Numbered from the stretch's first letter, positions 25,519-35,743 are shown. The stretch: 64,000 nucleotides of DNA from Acinetobacter kyonggiensis (GCF_900107285.1 NZ_FNPK01000005.1:62001-126000), one strand, 5' to 3'. Numbers and translations are program-made. The notes: generated from the sequence alone by a model not told the origin.

Positions 25519-28098
25519 ATGAAGGATAATTTTAATAGTTATGACACTTACCATATCTTTAATCTTATTGGGCAGCATAGCGAACTTAAAATAATTTTAA
25601 ATACGATTTCCAAATGGCTTGAATCGCATATTCCAGATGCCTTAGTCACCATTATGGTTTACTCAGAACAGGATCAGACTTTAAAACTTATTAGTGGCAA
25701 TCAACACTTTTCTAAGCAGTATTGCAAAGCTATTGATAATTTAAAAATTGGTCCACATCAGGGTTCCTGTGGCACGGCTGCATTTCTGCACAAGCTAGTG
25801 ATTAGTCCTAACTTAATGGAAGATCCCAATTGGGAAGCTTACCGAGCACTAATTCAGACAGAGAAGCTTTCTAGCTGTTGGTCTACACCGATTATTAGTG
25901 CAAAAGGTATTTTATACGGAACTTTTGGAACCTACTATCGCATTAAAAGAGAACCTACTGAACAAAATATTAATCTTTTATTGCAAGCCGCGGCCTTAGT
26001 TGCTTTAGCTATTGAACTTGATAATGAACGCCAGCAAAAATTAGCAATCAATGAAAAATACAGCTCTTTTTATACTCATCATCCTGATGTAATTTTTGAA
26101 TTTGATACAGAAGGCTATGTAATAAATACTAATATTGCTTGTCATGAAATTACAGGTTTTTCTGAAGAACAAATTCAAGGCAAACATTATGAGGCATTTA
26201 TACCTGATGAATATCATGATCTAGTGGATGCAGCATTTGAAGAAACGCTACAAGGTAGTGCTAAACACTATGAAACTCCTGCTTACCATGCTTCTGGTGG
26301 AATCTTGTGGCTTGACATGACTAATTTACCGATTATTCAAAACCAAAAAGTTACTGGTGTATTTGTAATCGCACGTGACATTACCCTACGCCGCAAAAAT
26401 AAGGAAACTTTACGCCTCTTAAAACGTGGAGTAGATGCGAGTCCGAATGGTATATTTATTACTGATGCATCTGAAAAAATGTTAATTGTCTATGTTAACC
26501 CAGCTTTTCTCAAGCTAACCGGTTATACAGAACAAGAAGTCATGGGGCGAGACTGTTCTTTTTTACAAGGTGCAGATACAGATTTTGATCAGATTACATT
26601 ACTCAAACAAGCAGTAGAAGAACAAAAAGAGGTTTTTGTTACTGTAAAAAATTATTGTAAAGATGGAAGCTGGTTCTGGAGTCGCTTAATGCTGGGACCT
26701 GTTTTTGATCAATATAATAATTGCACTCATTTCCTAGGGATTCAGGAAGATATTACCCAGCAACGTATTCATGAAGAATATTTGGAATATCTACATAAGC
26801 ATGATCATTTAACTGGCTTACCCAATCAAATAATTTTTGAAAATTTTTTAGAAGATGCTTTTGAAAAACAACAGCGCAATCCACAACCTTTAGTCTTGTT
26901 TTACATAGACCTTGATGACTTTAGATCAATGAATGACAGTTTAGGCTATGTAATTGGTGATAAAATTATCAAGAACGTTGGAAGCCGTCTTCAAGAATTT
27001 TTAAACCCAGATGATTTTCTCAGCCGCTATGCCGAAGATGAGTTTGTAGTATTGATGGCAGATCCACATGACCCAAAGAAAGTAATCGCAACCGCTGAAA
27101 AGATTCTTGATCTTATTTCACAAATTTTTCAAATCGAGGGTCACACTATACATTTGAGTGCCAGTATTGGCATCGTAACAAATAACAATTCCATACAGCA
27201 CTCTTCAGAACTTTTGTATCAGTCTGTTCTAGCTATGCAGGAGGCCAAAAGACAGGGTCGCAATACTTGGAGCTGGTATGAAGAAAGTAATAACAAGGTT
27301 GTCCAAAAAAGAGACTATGCTAATCTTCGCCTTGAACTTATGGAAGCAGTGAAAGAGAAACAGTTCAATCTATTTTATCAACCGCTGATTCAGCCATTAA
27401 CTGGAAAGGTTAAGGGGGTGGAAGCCCTTATTCGCTGGTATCATCCACAGCGGGGCTATATTTTCCCCGATGTTTTTATCCCTTTAGCAGAAAGAACAGG
27501 ACAAATTGTAGTCATTGGTCAATGGGTATTAGAAAAAGCATGTACAGATATTTCTGAATGGAATAGAAAACATAATAGCAATCTTACCGTTTCGGTTAAT
27601 ATCTCTCCTTTACAGTTTTGCAGAACGGGCTTTCTAGAAGGGCTTAAATATGTACTTGAAGTCAGTGATTTACCTGCTAAATTACTCAAAATTGAAATTA
27701 CGGAAGGAGTAATTATTAATGGAACCGATAGAGCAATAAAAATTTTGGAATCGGTACGCGCTTTAGGTGTACAAGTCGCAATAGACGATTTTGGAACCGG
27801 TTATTCGAGTCTCAGCTACTTACGCCGTTTACCTATTAATCAAATCAAATTAGACCGTAGTTTTATTGAAAACCTTACTATAAATGATCAAGATGCAGCT
27901 ATTGTTCAGTCGATTATCCATCTGGCACATCAGCTTAATTTAGAAGTGGTCGCAGAAGGCGTCGAAACATTAGATCAAGCTAGTTTACTCTATCAACAAA
28001 ATTGTGATCTTCTTCAAGGTTATTTTTATGCGCGACCGGCACCTATAACTGACTTAAAACTGATATATATGTCACTAGATAGTTATTTAATAAGATAA
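25519..28098 (+). CDS. GAF-PAS-PAS(LOV-like)-GGDEF-EAL cyclic-di-GMP signalling protein
   Basis: A soluble 859-residue sensor enzyme. A GAF domain (about 20-170) is followed by PAS1 (180-290) and PAS2 (300-415). PAS2 contains GRDCSFLQG with Cys346 at the place of the photoactive LOV cysteine, plus NY at 378-379 and Gln409. The GGDEF domain is degenerate (AEDEF, 505-509), so cyclase activity is doubtful. The EAL domain keeps EAL (635-637) and the SVNISPLQF, IEITEGV, DDFGTGYSSL, KLDRSFI, AEGVET and LLQGYF motifs. It is therefore probably a phosphodiesterase controlled by light, redox or a ligand. AAGGAAGG precedes the ATG. Neighbours give no further clue. Confidence 0.9.
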   Translation: MKDNFNSYDTYHIFNLIGQHSELKIILNTISKWLESHIPDALVTIMVYSEQDQTLKLISGNQHFSKQYCKAIDNLKIGPHQGSCGTAAFLHKLVISPNLMEDPNWEAYRALIQTEKLSSCWSTPIISAKGILYGTFGTYYRIKREPTEQNINLLLQAAALVALAIELDNERQQKLAINEKYSSFYTHHPDVIFEFDTEGYVINTNIACHEITGFSEEQIQGKHYEAFIPDEYHDLVDAAFEETLQGSAKHYETPAYHASGGILWLDMTNLPIIQNQKVTGVFVIARDITLRRKNKETLRLLKRGVDASPNGIFITDASEKMLIVYVNPAFLKLTGYTEQEVMGRDCSFLQGADTDFDQITLLKQAVEEQKEVFVTVKNYCKDGSWFWSRLMLGPVFDQYNNCTHFLGIQEDITQQRIHEEYLEYLHKHDHLTGLPNQIIFENFLEDAFEKQQRNPQPLVLFYIDLDDFRSMNDSLGYVIGDKIIKNVGSRLQEFLNPDDFLSRYAEDEFVVLMADPHDPKKVIATAEKILDLISQIFQIEGHTIHLSASIGIVTNNNSIQHSSELLYQSVLAMQEAKRQGRNTWSWYEESNNKVVQKRDYANLRLELMEAVKEKQFNLFYQPLIQPLTGKVKGVEALIRWYHPQRGYIFPDVFIPLAERTGQIVVIGQWVLEKACTDISEWNRKHNSNLTVSVNISPLQFCRTGFLEGLKYVLEVSDLPAKLLKIEITEGVIINGTDRAIKILESVRALGVQVAIDDFGTGYSSLSYLRRLPINQIKLDRSFIENLTINDQDAAIVQSIIHLAHQLNLEVVAEGVETLDQASLLYQQNCDLLQGYFYARPAPITDLKLIYMSLDSYLIR

Positions 28099-28423
28099 AA
28101 TTTAAACAATAGTCTAATTTGAAATTTATATTGTTTAGCAATTAATAGATTTAATTGCTAAATAAGCAGAATCTTGCTTAAGGGGTGCTATTTTTTTAAG
28201 CATAAAAACTGTTTTAGAGTCAAAAATATTCTAATTTGATAAAAATAGTCAGAGAAATTAATGATTTTAAATGGTGTTGCTTATTCGCTATTATGGTTAA
28301 ATAGTTAATATAAAAATTAAGAGTATTATTGTTCTAAAAGTGGATGTTTCTACTTGAGCTTTAATATCCATACTTCGCATAATGTGTGTTATGTATAATT
28401 GAAAATACTAATGAAATTTTAAT
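28099..28423. other. Intergenic, one hairpin only
   Basis: TTTAGCAATT and AATTGCTAAA (about 28133-28161) form a stem downstream of the EAL gene, without a T-run. I see nothing else in this AT-rich gap between convergent genes. Confidence 0.3.
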
Positions 28424-29041
28424 CTACTTAAAGTCAATTTCTTCATACATATGTGACATACGCTCCTGTTTTGTTTGTAAATAGTCTTTATTAAAAATAT
28501 TTAAACCTACTGTTATAGAGACACGATCAACTACATTAATACCTAAATGTTTCAATGAATTAACTTTAAGAGGGTTATTAGTAATTAGCCTTACTTCTTT
28601 AACTTTTAAATAATCAAGCATAATAATACACATATCATAGTGACGAGCATCTGCTGGTAAATTTAAAAGCAAATTTGCATCAACAGTATCATGTCCTTGA
28701 TCTTGGAGTGCATATGCACGAATCTTATTAGTCAAACCTATACCACGACCTTCTTGACGTAAGTATAAAATCACTCCTTGACCTTCATCACTAATCATTT
28801 TCATTGCGGAATGTAATTGTGGACCACAATCACATTTTAATGAACTAAAGGCATCGCCAGTTAAGCACTCAGAATGTATTCTGACTAATATTGGTTTCAT
28901 TAGAATAGTATCTAGTCCTTTAGAAAGGGCAACATGTTCTTCACCAGTACTTAAATCTTGAAATGCTATGATTTCAAAATCGCCAAAAGCTGTCGGTAAT
29001 TTAGATTTAGCCACGAATTCTATAGTCACTGATTCATCCAT
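28424..29041 (-). CDS. ribA: GTP cyclohydrolase II (RibA-type)
   Basis: A 205-residue enzyme opening the GTP ring for riboflavin synthesis. [17 protein letters not shown] supplies the three zinc cysteines (Cys59, Cys70, Cys72). [11 protein letters not shown] and the late LITNNPLKV stretch are also characteristic. It stands alone, with no other rib gene, and its codon use is AT-rich, so it is likely an accessory copy. Note the monofunctional form without the RibB domain. A role in local flavin supply is speculative. Confidence 0.92.
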   Translation of the reverse strand: MDESVTIEFVAKSKLPTAFGDFEIIAFQDLSTGEEHVALSKGLDTILMKPILVRIHSECLTGDAFSSLKCDCGPQLHSAMKMISDEGQGVILYLRQEGRGIGLTNKIRAYALQDQGHDTVDANLLLNLPADARHYDMCIIMLDYLKVKEVRLITNNPLKVNSLKHLGINVVDRVSITVGLNIFNKDYLQTKQERMSHMYEEIDFK

Positions 29042-29500
29042 TTATATTTTAGAAAACATTAAAGTTAAAAACTTATCATTAATCGTTAAAAATATACAAC
29101 AATTAAAGGTATTATCTTTAAATTAATAAATTTTTTAAATAAATACTTACTACATTAAATGTAGTAAGTATTGCCGTAATTAATTCAGCTAAGATTGATT
29201 TAACAATCTATTTGATATATCAAATTTCATTTATAATAATAGTTATTTAATAGTGAATTTTTTGTGAAAATATATGAATAAAACAAAAATAATTAATGAT
29301 TTCACTAATCAATTTGAATCCTGCTTAAGTGAATACTTCACTAACTTGAATCATTGGCTTATTTGGGTGACAAAGCTGATAGACGCATAAAGAAGCATAG
29401 ATCCTCGCTAAAGAGTCAGTAAGAGTGCAAGCTTTACAGCTTTACCAGATTATATTTCTTCTAAAGAAGTTCAATAAGGTTTCTATTGAAATATGAAAAT
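29042..29500. other. AT-rich intergenic stretch
   Basis: No reliable frame, tRNA or terminator was found. The composition matches the neighbouring accessory DNA. Confidence 0.3.
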
Positions 29501-29671
29501 TTATACTAAATAGAGATGAACACGATTTCCGAAATTTTCAATTGAGAAGGCTGCATTCTCAAATGCTTTTTGTTTTGTTTCAAAAATCGCCAATAGGTTG
29601 CCGAATTTTTGAAAAAACCCATCAATCATGCATAAGAAGTATGTATGAGCCATATATGGCGCTAGGAACAT
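29501..29671 (-). CDS. Possible 56-residue phage-remnant ORF
   Basis: On the minus strand a frame reads MFLAPYMAHTYFLCMIDGFF to the ending GNRVHLYLV. It recalls short hypothetical proteins at the ends of Acinetobacter prophage genes, but this is from memory and unproven. No good ribosome site is seen. It may be a fossil rather than an expressed gene. Confidence 0.3.
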   Translation of the reverse strand: MFLAPYMAHTYFLCMIDGFFQKFGNLLAIFETKQKAFENAAFSIENFGNRVHLYLV

Positions 29672-29757
29672 GGTAGCTGAGCATAGCTGTGTAGTGACAC
29701 CCTAATGGTTTTTAGCCCCCTTTTTCAAGTCAATTTTTTATCTGAGATTCAGATTAT

Positions 29758-30645
29758 CTAAGAAGTTGTTTTGGCATCACACTGTAACCAATTAACAATA
29801 TTCATAACCTCACTGTTAGCACTATTTTTTCTTACTACCGCATAAAAGTTATAGTCGCAATATATAAAGCCAAAAGGAGCTATGACCCTTCCATTCAATA
29901 TTTCTTTTTCTACTAAAATTTGAGGTGCTATTGCAATACCTAATCCGGAAACAGCTGCCTCTATCATTAAATTTAGACTATCAAAATAACGTTCACTTGA
30001 TTTATGCGCAGAATGAAGCCTTGATCTATCCAACCATATATTCCATGCATTTTTATTTGAATTGGTATGAAGTAGTGGATAATTCAAAACATCATTTATT
30101 GTGTCTAGATTATATGTTTTACGATTACAAATAGGTCCCATGTTATCAGGAAATAAAATGTATTTATCTAGAGATTCTGGAAGCGTTTGATCTAGATTCA
30201 AACTATTGATAAAAATATCAATTTTTTCTTTTTCTAGTAACTTTAAATCATTGCATGTCATTAATTTAACATGGATATTCGGATAGATTATTTCGAGTTT
30301 TTCTAATCGTGGAATGAGCCAATTCGCCATAAAACTATGAGATGCTCCAATAATAATTTCAACTTCAGAAGCTTTATTTTTTAACTCAAAAACACATTTT
30401 TCTAGATCGTTAAAAAAGTGAGTACAAAGGCAGAATAATTCTTCTGCATCTCTTGTTAAAGAGGTAGTTGAGGAATGTCGAATAAACAATTTTTTATCAA
30501 GCCATTCTTCCAACTGTTTTATTTGATGGCTAACAGCACTATGGGTTACGCATAGTTCTTCTGCAGCTAAGCTGAAACTTCTATTTCTAGCCACCGCTTC
30601 AAATGCTTTCAAAGCATTTAATGGGGGTAACTTTCTACCTTTCAT
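29758..30645 (-). CDS. LysR-family regulator, TrpI-like
   Basis: A 295-residue LysR protein. The N-terminus LPPLNALKAFEAVARNRSFS, then AAEELCVTHSAVSHQIKQLE, is a winged helix-turn-helix of the GcvA/TrpI subgroup. The effector domain follows (about 95-295). It is divergent from trpBA across about 100 bp, the same arrangement as trpI-trpBA in Pseudomonas, where indoleglycerol phosphate is the inducer. Regulation of the adjacent trpBA is therefore a good inference. Codon use is AT-rich. Confidence 0.85.
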   Translation of the reverse strand: MKGRKLPPLNALKAFEAVARNRSFSLAAEELCVTHSAVSHQIKQLEEWLDKKLFIRHSSTTSLTRDAEELFCLCTHFFNDLEKCVFELKNKASEVEIIIGASHSFMANWLIPRLEKLEIIYPNIHVKLMTCNDLKLLEKEKIDIFINSLNLDQTLPESLDKYILFPDNMGPICNRKTYNLDTINDVLNYPLLHTNSNKNAWNIWLDRSRLHSAHKSSERYFDSLNLMIEAAVSGLGIAIAPQILVEKEILNGRVIAPFGFIYCDYNFYAVVRKNSANSEVMNIVNWLQCDAKTTS

Positions 30646-30747
30646 GGTGTGAATTTTTCTAACATCATGATCTAAAAATATATCAATTATATAAAAAATG
30701 GAAATCTTTTAAGATGAAGAAAATTTTGATTCTTCAAGTGATATAAA

Positions 30748-31959
30748 ATGACAACACTGTATACAGGTAATGGTCCTGATAAATCAGGGTTTTTTGGTGA
30801 ATTTGGCGGATGCTACATGCCAGAAAGTCTTATGCCTGCGCTTCAAGACCTAGAGCGAGAATTTAATATTATTCGGAATAAAGCCGAGTTTTGGACTGAA
30901 TACCGACAAATTTTAACAGATTTTGTGGGTCGACCTAGCCCTCTGTTTTATGCAAAAAATCTCACAATGTATGCGGGGGGAGCCAAAATATATCTTAAAA
31001 GAGAAGATTTGAACCATACAGGTGCCCATAAGATTAATAATTGTGTTGGACAAATCTTGTTGGCTAAATTAATGGGTAAAACCAGAATTATTGCGGAAAC
31101 AGGTGCTGGACAACATGGTGTTGCAACAGCAACAGTATGTGCTCTCTTTAAGCTTAAATGCACCATTTACATGGGTGAAACGGATGTTCATCGTCAGCAA
31201 ATGAATGTTGATCGAATGAAATTACTAGGAGCTGAAGTTAAAAGCGTTAAGAAAGGTCGTGGAACCCTAAAAGATGCTATGAATGAGGCATTACGTGACT
31301 GGATCAGTAATGTAGATACGACCTATTATCTATTAGGAACGGGTGCAGGTCCTCATCCCTATCCGACCATAGTGAGAGAGTTCCAGAAAATTATTGGCAT
31401 AGAAGCTAAAAATCAAATACTGTTGAAAGAAAATAAACTACCTGATGCTTTAGTTGCCTGTGTGGGTGGTGGATCCAACGCATTGGGTTTAATGCACCCA
31501 TTTTTACAAGATACGAATATCAAAATGTTTGGGGTTGAAGCTGGTGGAAAAGGAACAAACAGCGGTGAGCACGCTGCATCTATTTCAAAAGGTAGAGTTG
31601 GCGTCCTACATGGTAATTTGACTTACTTATTACAAGATTCAGATGGACAGATTCTAGACGGACATTCTATATCGGCAGGATTAGATTATCCTGGGGTTGG
31701 TCCTGAGCATGGCATCCTGTTTGAAACAGGGCGCGTTACTTATGTTGCTGTAAATGATGAGGATGCAGTCAATGCATTTCAGATTTTAAGTCAACAGGAG
31801 GGAATTATACCTGCACTGGAAAGTGCTCATGCTATCGCATATGCAATTAAATTGGCCAAAGAAATGCGGCCTGAACAGACCATTATTGTCAATTTAAGTG
31901 GGAGAGGTGACAAAGATTTAAATACAGTCAAAAAATATCTCTCAGGAGTAACAGAATGA
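30748..31959 (+). CDS. trpB: Tryptophan synthase beta chain (accessory copy)
   Basis: A 403-residue PLP enzyme joining indole and serine to tryptophan. [19 protein letters not shown] opens the protein. [11 protein letters not shown] carries the PLP lysine, [14 protein letters not shown] the Glu of the active site, and [10 protein letters not shown] the phosphate cup. It overlaps trpA by an ATGA junction. trpF is absent here, unlike the usual Acinetobacter trpFB locus, which together with AT-rich composition suggests an extra acquired copy; this is inference, as the rest of the genome is unseen. Confidence 0.95.
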   Translation: MTTLYTGNGPDKSGFFGEFGGCYMPESLMPALQDLEREFNIIRNKAEFWTEYRQILTDFVGRPSPLFYAKNLTMYAGGAKIYLKREDLNHTGAHKINNCVGQILLAKLMGKTRIIAETGAGQHGVATATVCALFKLKCTIYMGETDVHRQQMNVDRMKLLGAEVKSVKKGRGTLKDAMNEALRDWISNVDTTYYLLGTGAGPHPYPTIVREFQKIIGIEAKNQILLKENKLPDALVACVGGGSNALGLMHPFLQDTNIKMFGVEAGGKGTNSGEHAASISKGRVGVLHGNLTYLLQDSDGQILDGHSISAGLDYPGVGPEHGILFETGRVTYVAVNDEDAVNAFQILSQQEGIIPALESAHAIAYAIKLAKEMRPEQTIIVNLSGRGDKDLNTVKKYLSGVTE

Positions 31960-32741
31960 ACCGTTTAGACCAAAAATTAAAGGAATTAAAACAGGAAAAG
32001 CGAAGCGGTCTCGTGTGTTATTTTACTGCTGGAGATCCTGACTTCTCAGAAAGCTGTAATTTATTTAGTCAATTAGGCCAAGCTGGAGCAGATATTATTG
32101 AAATTGGCATTCCATTTTCTGATCCTGTTGCTGATGGGGAAATCATTCAGGCCGCTCATATCCGAGCTTTAAGTGCTGGCCAAACTGTGAGTAAAACTAT
32201 CGAACTGGTCAAAAAAATAAGGTTAAATGATAATAAAACACCTATTGTATTCATGACCTATTTAAATCCAATTATGCAATACGATTTCGAAAAACTTGTA
32301 TTTGAAACAGAAAACCTTATTGATGGCATCCTTATTTTAGATGTGCCACATGAATATCAAGATAATTTTAAATTGATATTAAATGCAAAAAATATGCACT
32401 TAATTGCTATGACAGCTCCAACGACTCCACTTGATAGATTAGAAAAAATATCAGAGAGTGCTACAGGTTTTTTATATCATGTTGCAGAAAATGGCCTAAC
32501 CGGAGGAAATTTAAATCTGCCCAATCTTGAAAAAAAGATTGCTGAAATAAAACCAATCTTTAATATCCCTATTGCAATTGGCTTTGGGATCAAAAATGAA
32601 AGCCATGTTAAAACCTTAGCAAATAAAGTAGATATGGTTGTTATCGGCTCAGCACTGGTTGAAACTTTTTTTAAGCAAGGTGTGGATGCGACAATAGAAA
32701 AGATCAAAAAATTTGCAAAAGTACTTAGAGGTAACGAATAG
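31956..32741 (+). CDS. trpA: Tryptophan synthase alpha chain (accessory copy)
   Basis: A 261-residue TIM barrel cleaving indoleglycerol phosphate. [24 protein letters not shown] (catalytic Glu), FMTYLNPI and a [11 protein letters not shown] phosphate loop are present. It is translationally coupled to trpB. A terminator follows about 50 nt after the stop. Confidence 0.95.
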   Translation: MNRLDQKLKELKQEKRSGLVCYFTAGDPDFSESCNLFSQLGQAGADIIEIGIPFSDPVADGEIIQAAHIRALSAGQTVSKTIELVKKIRLNDNKTPIVFMTYLNPIMQYDFEKLVFETENLIDGILILDVPHEYQDNFKLILNAKNMHLIAMTAPTTPLDRLEKISESATGFLYHVAENGLTGGNLNLPNLEKKIAEIKPIFNIPIAIGFGIKNESHVKTLANKVDMVVIGSALVETFFKQGVDATIEKIKKFAKVLRGNE

Positions 32742-32793
32742 TTTTTGTACTTATTCAAGATATTTTTTTTATTAGTATGACTAACTAATATAT

Positions 32794-32819
32794 AAAAACC
32801 GCTCATTAGGCGGTTTTTT
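32794..32819 (+). terminator. Terminator of trpBA
   Basis: ACCGC, 7-nt loop, GCGGT then six T, flanked upstream by an A-run. Confidence 0.85.
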
Positions 32820-33285
32820 CTTGGATTTAGTGGTAAACAATAAGGTTAAATTGAGAAGGTTACATAAGCTCTTTGCATATGGGAAACAACCATCATTCCC
32901 GAAATTAAAAACGCCAATATTATTATTACAAAGCTATACAATCGCATTCAGTACTTGTCAAACTTACTAAGTCAACAGATTAACCTTATTTTGTTACAAT
33001 TACAATGAAAAGAAAAACCATTGAAATAACTAAATTTTTTAATAAATCTGACGTTTTTATAAGAAAAATAAATATATATATAAGAAAACTTGATTAATTT
33101 TGTTTTTAGTGTATAGTTAACTTAACTAGAAAAAAGTCTTGTTTCGGTAAATCTTCTTTAAGTATCGCAGTTTTAGTCATAATCCTTCGTTTTTTCAGAT
33201 TTTAAGTCTCATTCTTTATTATTTTCAAAGTTATAATCAGTCAATAATTTGACTAAAAATTATTAAAAAATCAGTAGGATATATT
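32820..33285 (+). other. Gene-free stretch with the cold-shock gene leader
   Basis: No credible gene was read. The last 150-200 bp are very AT-rich and probably form the long untranslated leader usual for csp mRNAs. AGGAT lies 7 nt before the csp ATG. Confidence 0.45.
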
Positions 33286-33501
33286 ATGTCAAACTCAAAT
33301 GTTGTTAAAGGTACTGTAAAGTGGTTCAACGAAACTAAAGGTTTTGGTTTTATTCAACAAGAATCAGGTCCAGATGTTTTTGCTCATTTTAGCGAAATCG
33401 CTAGTTCAGGTTTTAAAACCTTACTTGAAGGCCAAATGGTTGAATTCAGTGTAGCTCAAGGTCAAAAAGGACCAAATGCTGTAAATATTGTTGCTATCTA
33501 A
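33286..33501 (+). CDS. Cold-shock domain protein (CspA-like)
   Basis: A 71-residue single OB-fold RNA chaperone. [19 protein letters not shown] contains RNP1 (KGFGFI) and VFAHF is RNP2. The length matches the CspA family. A long AT-rich leader suggests temperature-responsive mRNA folding, as in other csp genes. It has its own terminator. Confidence 0.93.
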   Translation: MSNSNVVKGTVKWFNETKGFGFIQQESGPDVFAHFSEIASSGFKTLLEGQMVEFSVAQGQKGPNAVNIVAI

Positions 33502-33520
33502 GTAATAATAAGCAGTAATA

Positions 33521-33546
33521 AAAAAGCACTAATCAGTGCTTTTTTT
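33521..33546 (+). terminator. Terminator of the cold-shock gene
   Basis: AAAAAGCACT, loop AATC within the stem turn, AGTGCTTTTTTT. Confidence 0.85.
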
Positions 33547-33612
33547 ATAATCCAAAATTTAATTTTAAAGTTGTTTTCCAGATCGGAAGAGTCTCTAAAA
33601 ATAGGATATAAG

Positions 33613-33840
33613 TTGTTAAAAATAAATGATTTAATTGCAAAATCTAAAAATGGTACTGAAATTATAGTATCCTTAATTCCCCTAAATAAAATGCAAAATA
33701 CACGTCAAGGTTTAAAAAAAATTGAAGTAGGAAAAAGAGTTCTTCTTCAGTCAGGCATTGTGGTTGATTTAAATTTAGATGGTCGTACATTTTATACTTC
33801 TTTACACCAACTGTTTAAGTTAAAGCATAAAATTATTTAA
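33613..33840 (+). CDS. Small hypothetical protein
   Basis: A basic protein of about 75 residues (MLKINDLIAKSKNGTEIIVS...), family not recognised. I chose the TTG at 33613 because AGGA lies 7 nt upstream; a longer frame reaches 33571 without a ribosome site. The internal GRTFYTSLHQL segment is conserved-looking but unplaced. It could be a small DNA- or RNA-binding protein given its charge, but nothing proves this. Confidence 0.4.
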   Translation: MLKINDLIAKSKNGTEIIVSLIPLNKMQNTRQGLKKIEVGKRVLLQSGIVVDLNLDGRTFYTSLHQLFKLKHKII

Positions 33841-33911
33841 ATAATAATTATATATATCAACTATTTAAATTTATATATTTTCTCTACTACAATATTATTA
33901 AAGGTATATTA

Positions 33912-34109
33912 ATGCTTAAACAAAGTATCAGTGTGAAAGATCAATTTGGCGTTAAACACGCTATTCAAGCAACAGTTGATAAGCATTTTGCTAATACGCA
34001 ATCTTCTTCTAATGTAAAACATATCACCATTGATGGTGAAGATATTCGGCCAAGTTTCGAAATGTTTTTTCAAAGTACCTTAAGCGGGAAAATTTTCAAA
34101 ATTATATAG
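33912..34109 (+). CDS. Small hypothetical protein
   Basis: A 65-residue protein (MLKQSISVKDQFGVKHAIQA...) with AAAGG 6 nt before the ATG and a strong terminator shortly downstream. Together these make a real short transcript plausible. The family is not recognised; no signal peptide or membrane helix is visible. Confidence 0.5.
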   Translation: MLKQSISVKDQFGVKHAIQATVDKHFANTQSSSNVKHITIDGEDIRPSFEMFFQSTLSGKIFKII

Positions 34110-34175
34110 ATAACCCGAATTCTATTTAATTTAATATATCTTAATACAGATTTTTAGAACTAAATTTTATAAAAA

Positions 34176-34204
34176 ATTCCCGACATTCTGTTGGGGATTT
34201 TTTA
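34176..34204 (+). terminator. Terminator after the 65-residue gene
   Basis: ATTCCCGACA, loop TTC, TGTTGGGGAT, then a seven-T run; a 10-bp stem with two G-T pairs. Confidence 0.8.
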
Positions 34205-34223
34205 TTGCTTATTTTTTAATTAT

Positions 34224-34484
34224 ATGTCGTATTTTTATACATGCTCAGCAAAGAGCATAAAATATTTTTTAAAGGAAATTAATAGGCCGAGTAAGATAGC
34301 GATGATGCAATACAATAAAAAAGTTAACACTAACTTTAATTTAGATGATCAGTTTTATGCGTATTACCGTGATATTGCTTGGCATGTAAAAAATAAACAA
34401 ATTGATACTCTACTTATGGTGAATGTGTTCCTGACAGGGGGTGATTCAAGCATTTTCTCAAACCAATCGTATTTTGAATGGTAA
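34224..34484 (+). CDS. Small hypothetical protein, uncertain start
   Basis: The frame opens upstream at 34191 inside the previous terminator, so the start is more likely 34224 or 34302 (MMQYNKKVNTNF...). The C-terminal part, FYAYYRDIAWHVKNKQIDTL, looks protein-like. Family unknown, no clear ribosome site. Confidence 0.35.
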   Translation: MSYFYTCSAKSIKYFLKEINRPSKIAMMQYNKKVNTNFNLDDQFYAYYRDIAWHVKNKQIDTLLMVNVFLTGGDSSIFSNQSYFEW

Positions 34485-34652
34485 TTATGCTTTTTTAGGT
34501 CAACAACTTGACCATCTAAATCACCACTGATACAAATATTTAATTTAGTTACTCAGTAATAATGAACTGATCTACTGTAGCGCCAAATGTATAACTTCTG
34601 ATTAATTGCCAAGTTTTTACTATCAGAATCTAGCTATCTAAAATATAGATAT

Positions 34653-34687
34653 AAAAAAACCCTAATAAGCATGAAGCAAATTAGGGT
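34653..34687 (-). terminator. Terminator of the tRNA-fMet gene
   Basis: Read on the minus strand: CCCTAAT, a 14-nt loop, ATTAGGG and a seven-T run, 22 nt after the tRNA CCA. Confidence 0.85.
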
Positions 34688-34709
34688 ATAAACTTTAAAT
34701 CTTTCTCGT

Positions 34710-34786
<77 letters not shown>

Positions 34787-34894
34787 TCAACGAAGTGACG
34801 TTATACGTGTTATTAAGACTTAATACAATCTTTATTTTAAATAAACATTTAAGTCTCCAAAAATCCACTAAATAGCGAGATAATTCAACTAAAT

Positions 34895-35182
34895 CTATCG
34901 AATTTCTGACTCAGTTATAAATAGAGGGTGAGAGGACTTATATAAAACCAACTTCTTTTTTTCATTTTCCAAATAGGATTTAGGCTCTTCTATCCAAGTG
35001 ACTTTATCACTAGCAAAATCTGAATTTTTCAAAGCCCAATTAGAAACTAAACCATACATAAAAGTATTATCAGCAAAAATTAATTTTGACTTATTGCTAG
35101 TATGACTTATAAACACTTTATGCGTTGGTAAAGATCCAAATATACTAATGTGGGTATATAGATATTTATAAGTATCGTTCAT
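34895..35182 (-). CDS. Small hypothetical protein
   Basis: About 95 residues from MNDTYKYLYTH; a GTG start at 35209 would add nine. No ribosome site is convincing. ISHTSNKSKLIFADNTFMYG and the charged tail look protein-like, but I recognise no family. It could be a non-coding frame in AT-rich DNA. Confidence 0.35.
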   Translation of the reverse strand: MNDTYKYLYTHISIFGSLPTHKVFISHTSNKSKLIFADNTFMYGLVSNWALKNSDFASDKVTWIEEPKSYLENEKKKLVLYKSSHPLFITESEIR

Positions 35183-35479
35183 ATTAGGAGTATTCGAGTA
35201 ACGGATCACTATACCAACAATAGCTCATACTAATTAAATTAAAAATTAATAAAATAAGTCCAGTTAGATGACTAACCTTTCAAGTCAATTTCTTATCCAC
35301 GATTCAAGTTATTTAGAGATAAAAAATCACAAATTCTTCATCTTGCATCTTTTAAAATTGAAAGATAAACAATATTTTTTAAAGATTAGAAAAGATAGCT
35401 TATACGATATAGACCGTTGGTTATTTTTTCATCTTCATGATTTTGATATTTATATTTTCAACAAAATAAGGGCGATGCT

Positions 35480-35743
35480 GTGGATAATACTATCGAATAT
35501 ATGGGTGCAGATCTATCACGAATTATTGAAATGGCATGGGAGGATAGAACACCTTTTGAAGCTATAAAGCGTGAGTTTGGACTGAATGAATCTGCTGTGA
35601 TTCGGTTAATGCGGCAAAATTTAAAGTTGGGTAGTTTTAAGTTGTGGCGTGAACGTGTAGCAGGGCGTAAAACCAAGCATTTGCAGTTACGTTCGTCAGA
35701 AGTAATCCGTGGTTATTGTACACGCCAGTATAAGCATCATTAA
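35480..35743 (+). CDS. TIGR03643-family protein
   Basis: An 87-residue protein starting at GTG, with AAGGGCGA upstream. IIEMAWEDRTPFEAIKREFG, then LNESAVIRLMRQNLKLGSFK and LWRERVAGRKTKH are hallmarks of TIGR03643, a small helix-turn-helix-like family. In many proteobacteria it is found beside a photolyase-related gene and DUF2256. Both occur just downstream here on the opposite strand, supporting the call. Its function is unknown. Confidence 0.8.
   Translation: MDNTIEYMGADLSRIIEMAWEDRTPFEAIKREFGLNESAVIRLMRQNLKLGSFKLWRERVAGRKTKHLQLRSSEVIRGYCTRQYKHH

Noticed and set aside
33581-33592. AGATCGGAAGAG, identical to the first 12 bases of a common sequencing adapter
   Set aside because: The match stops after 12 bases (next bases TCTC differ from the adapter) and the surrounding AT-rich sequence continues naturally, so chance is more likely than contamination.
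35268-35567. 99-codon frame on the plus strand
   Set aside because: Its last third overlaps the TIGR03643 gene in another frame, and there is no ribosome site; probably spurious, though the first 65 codons look protein-like.
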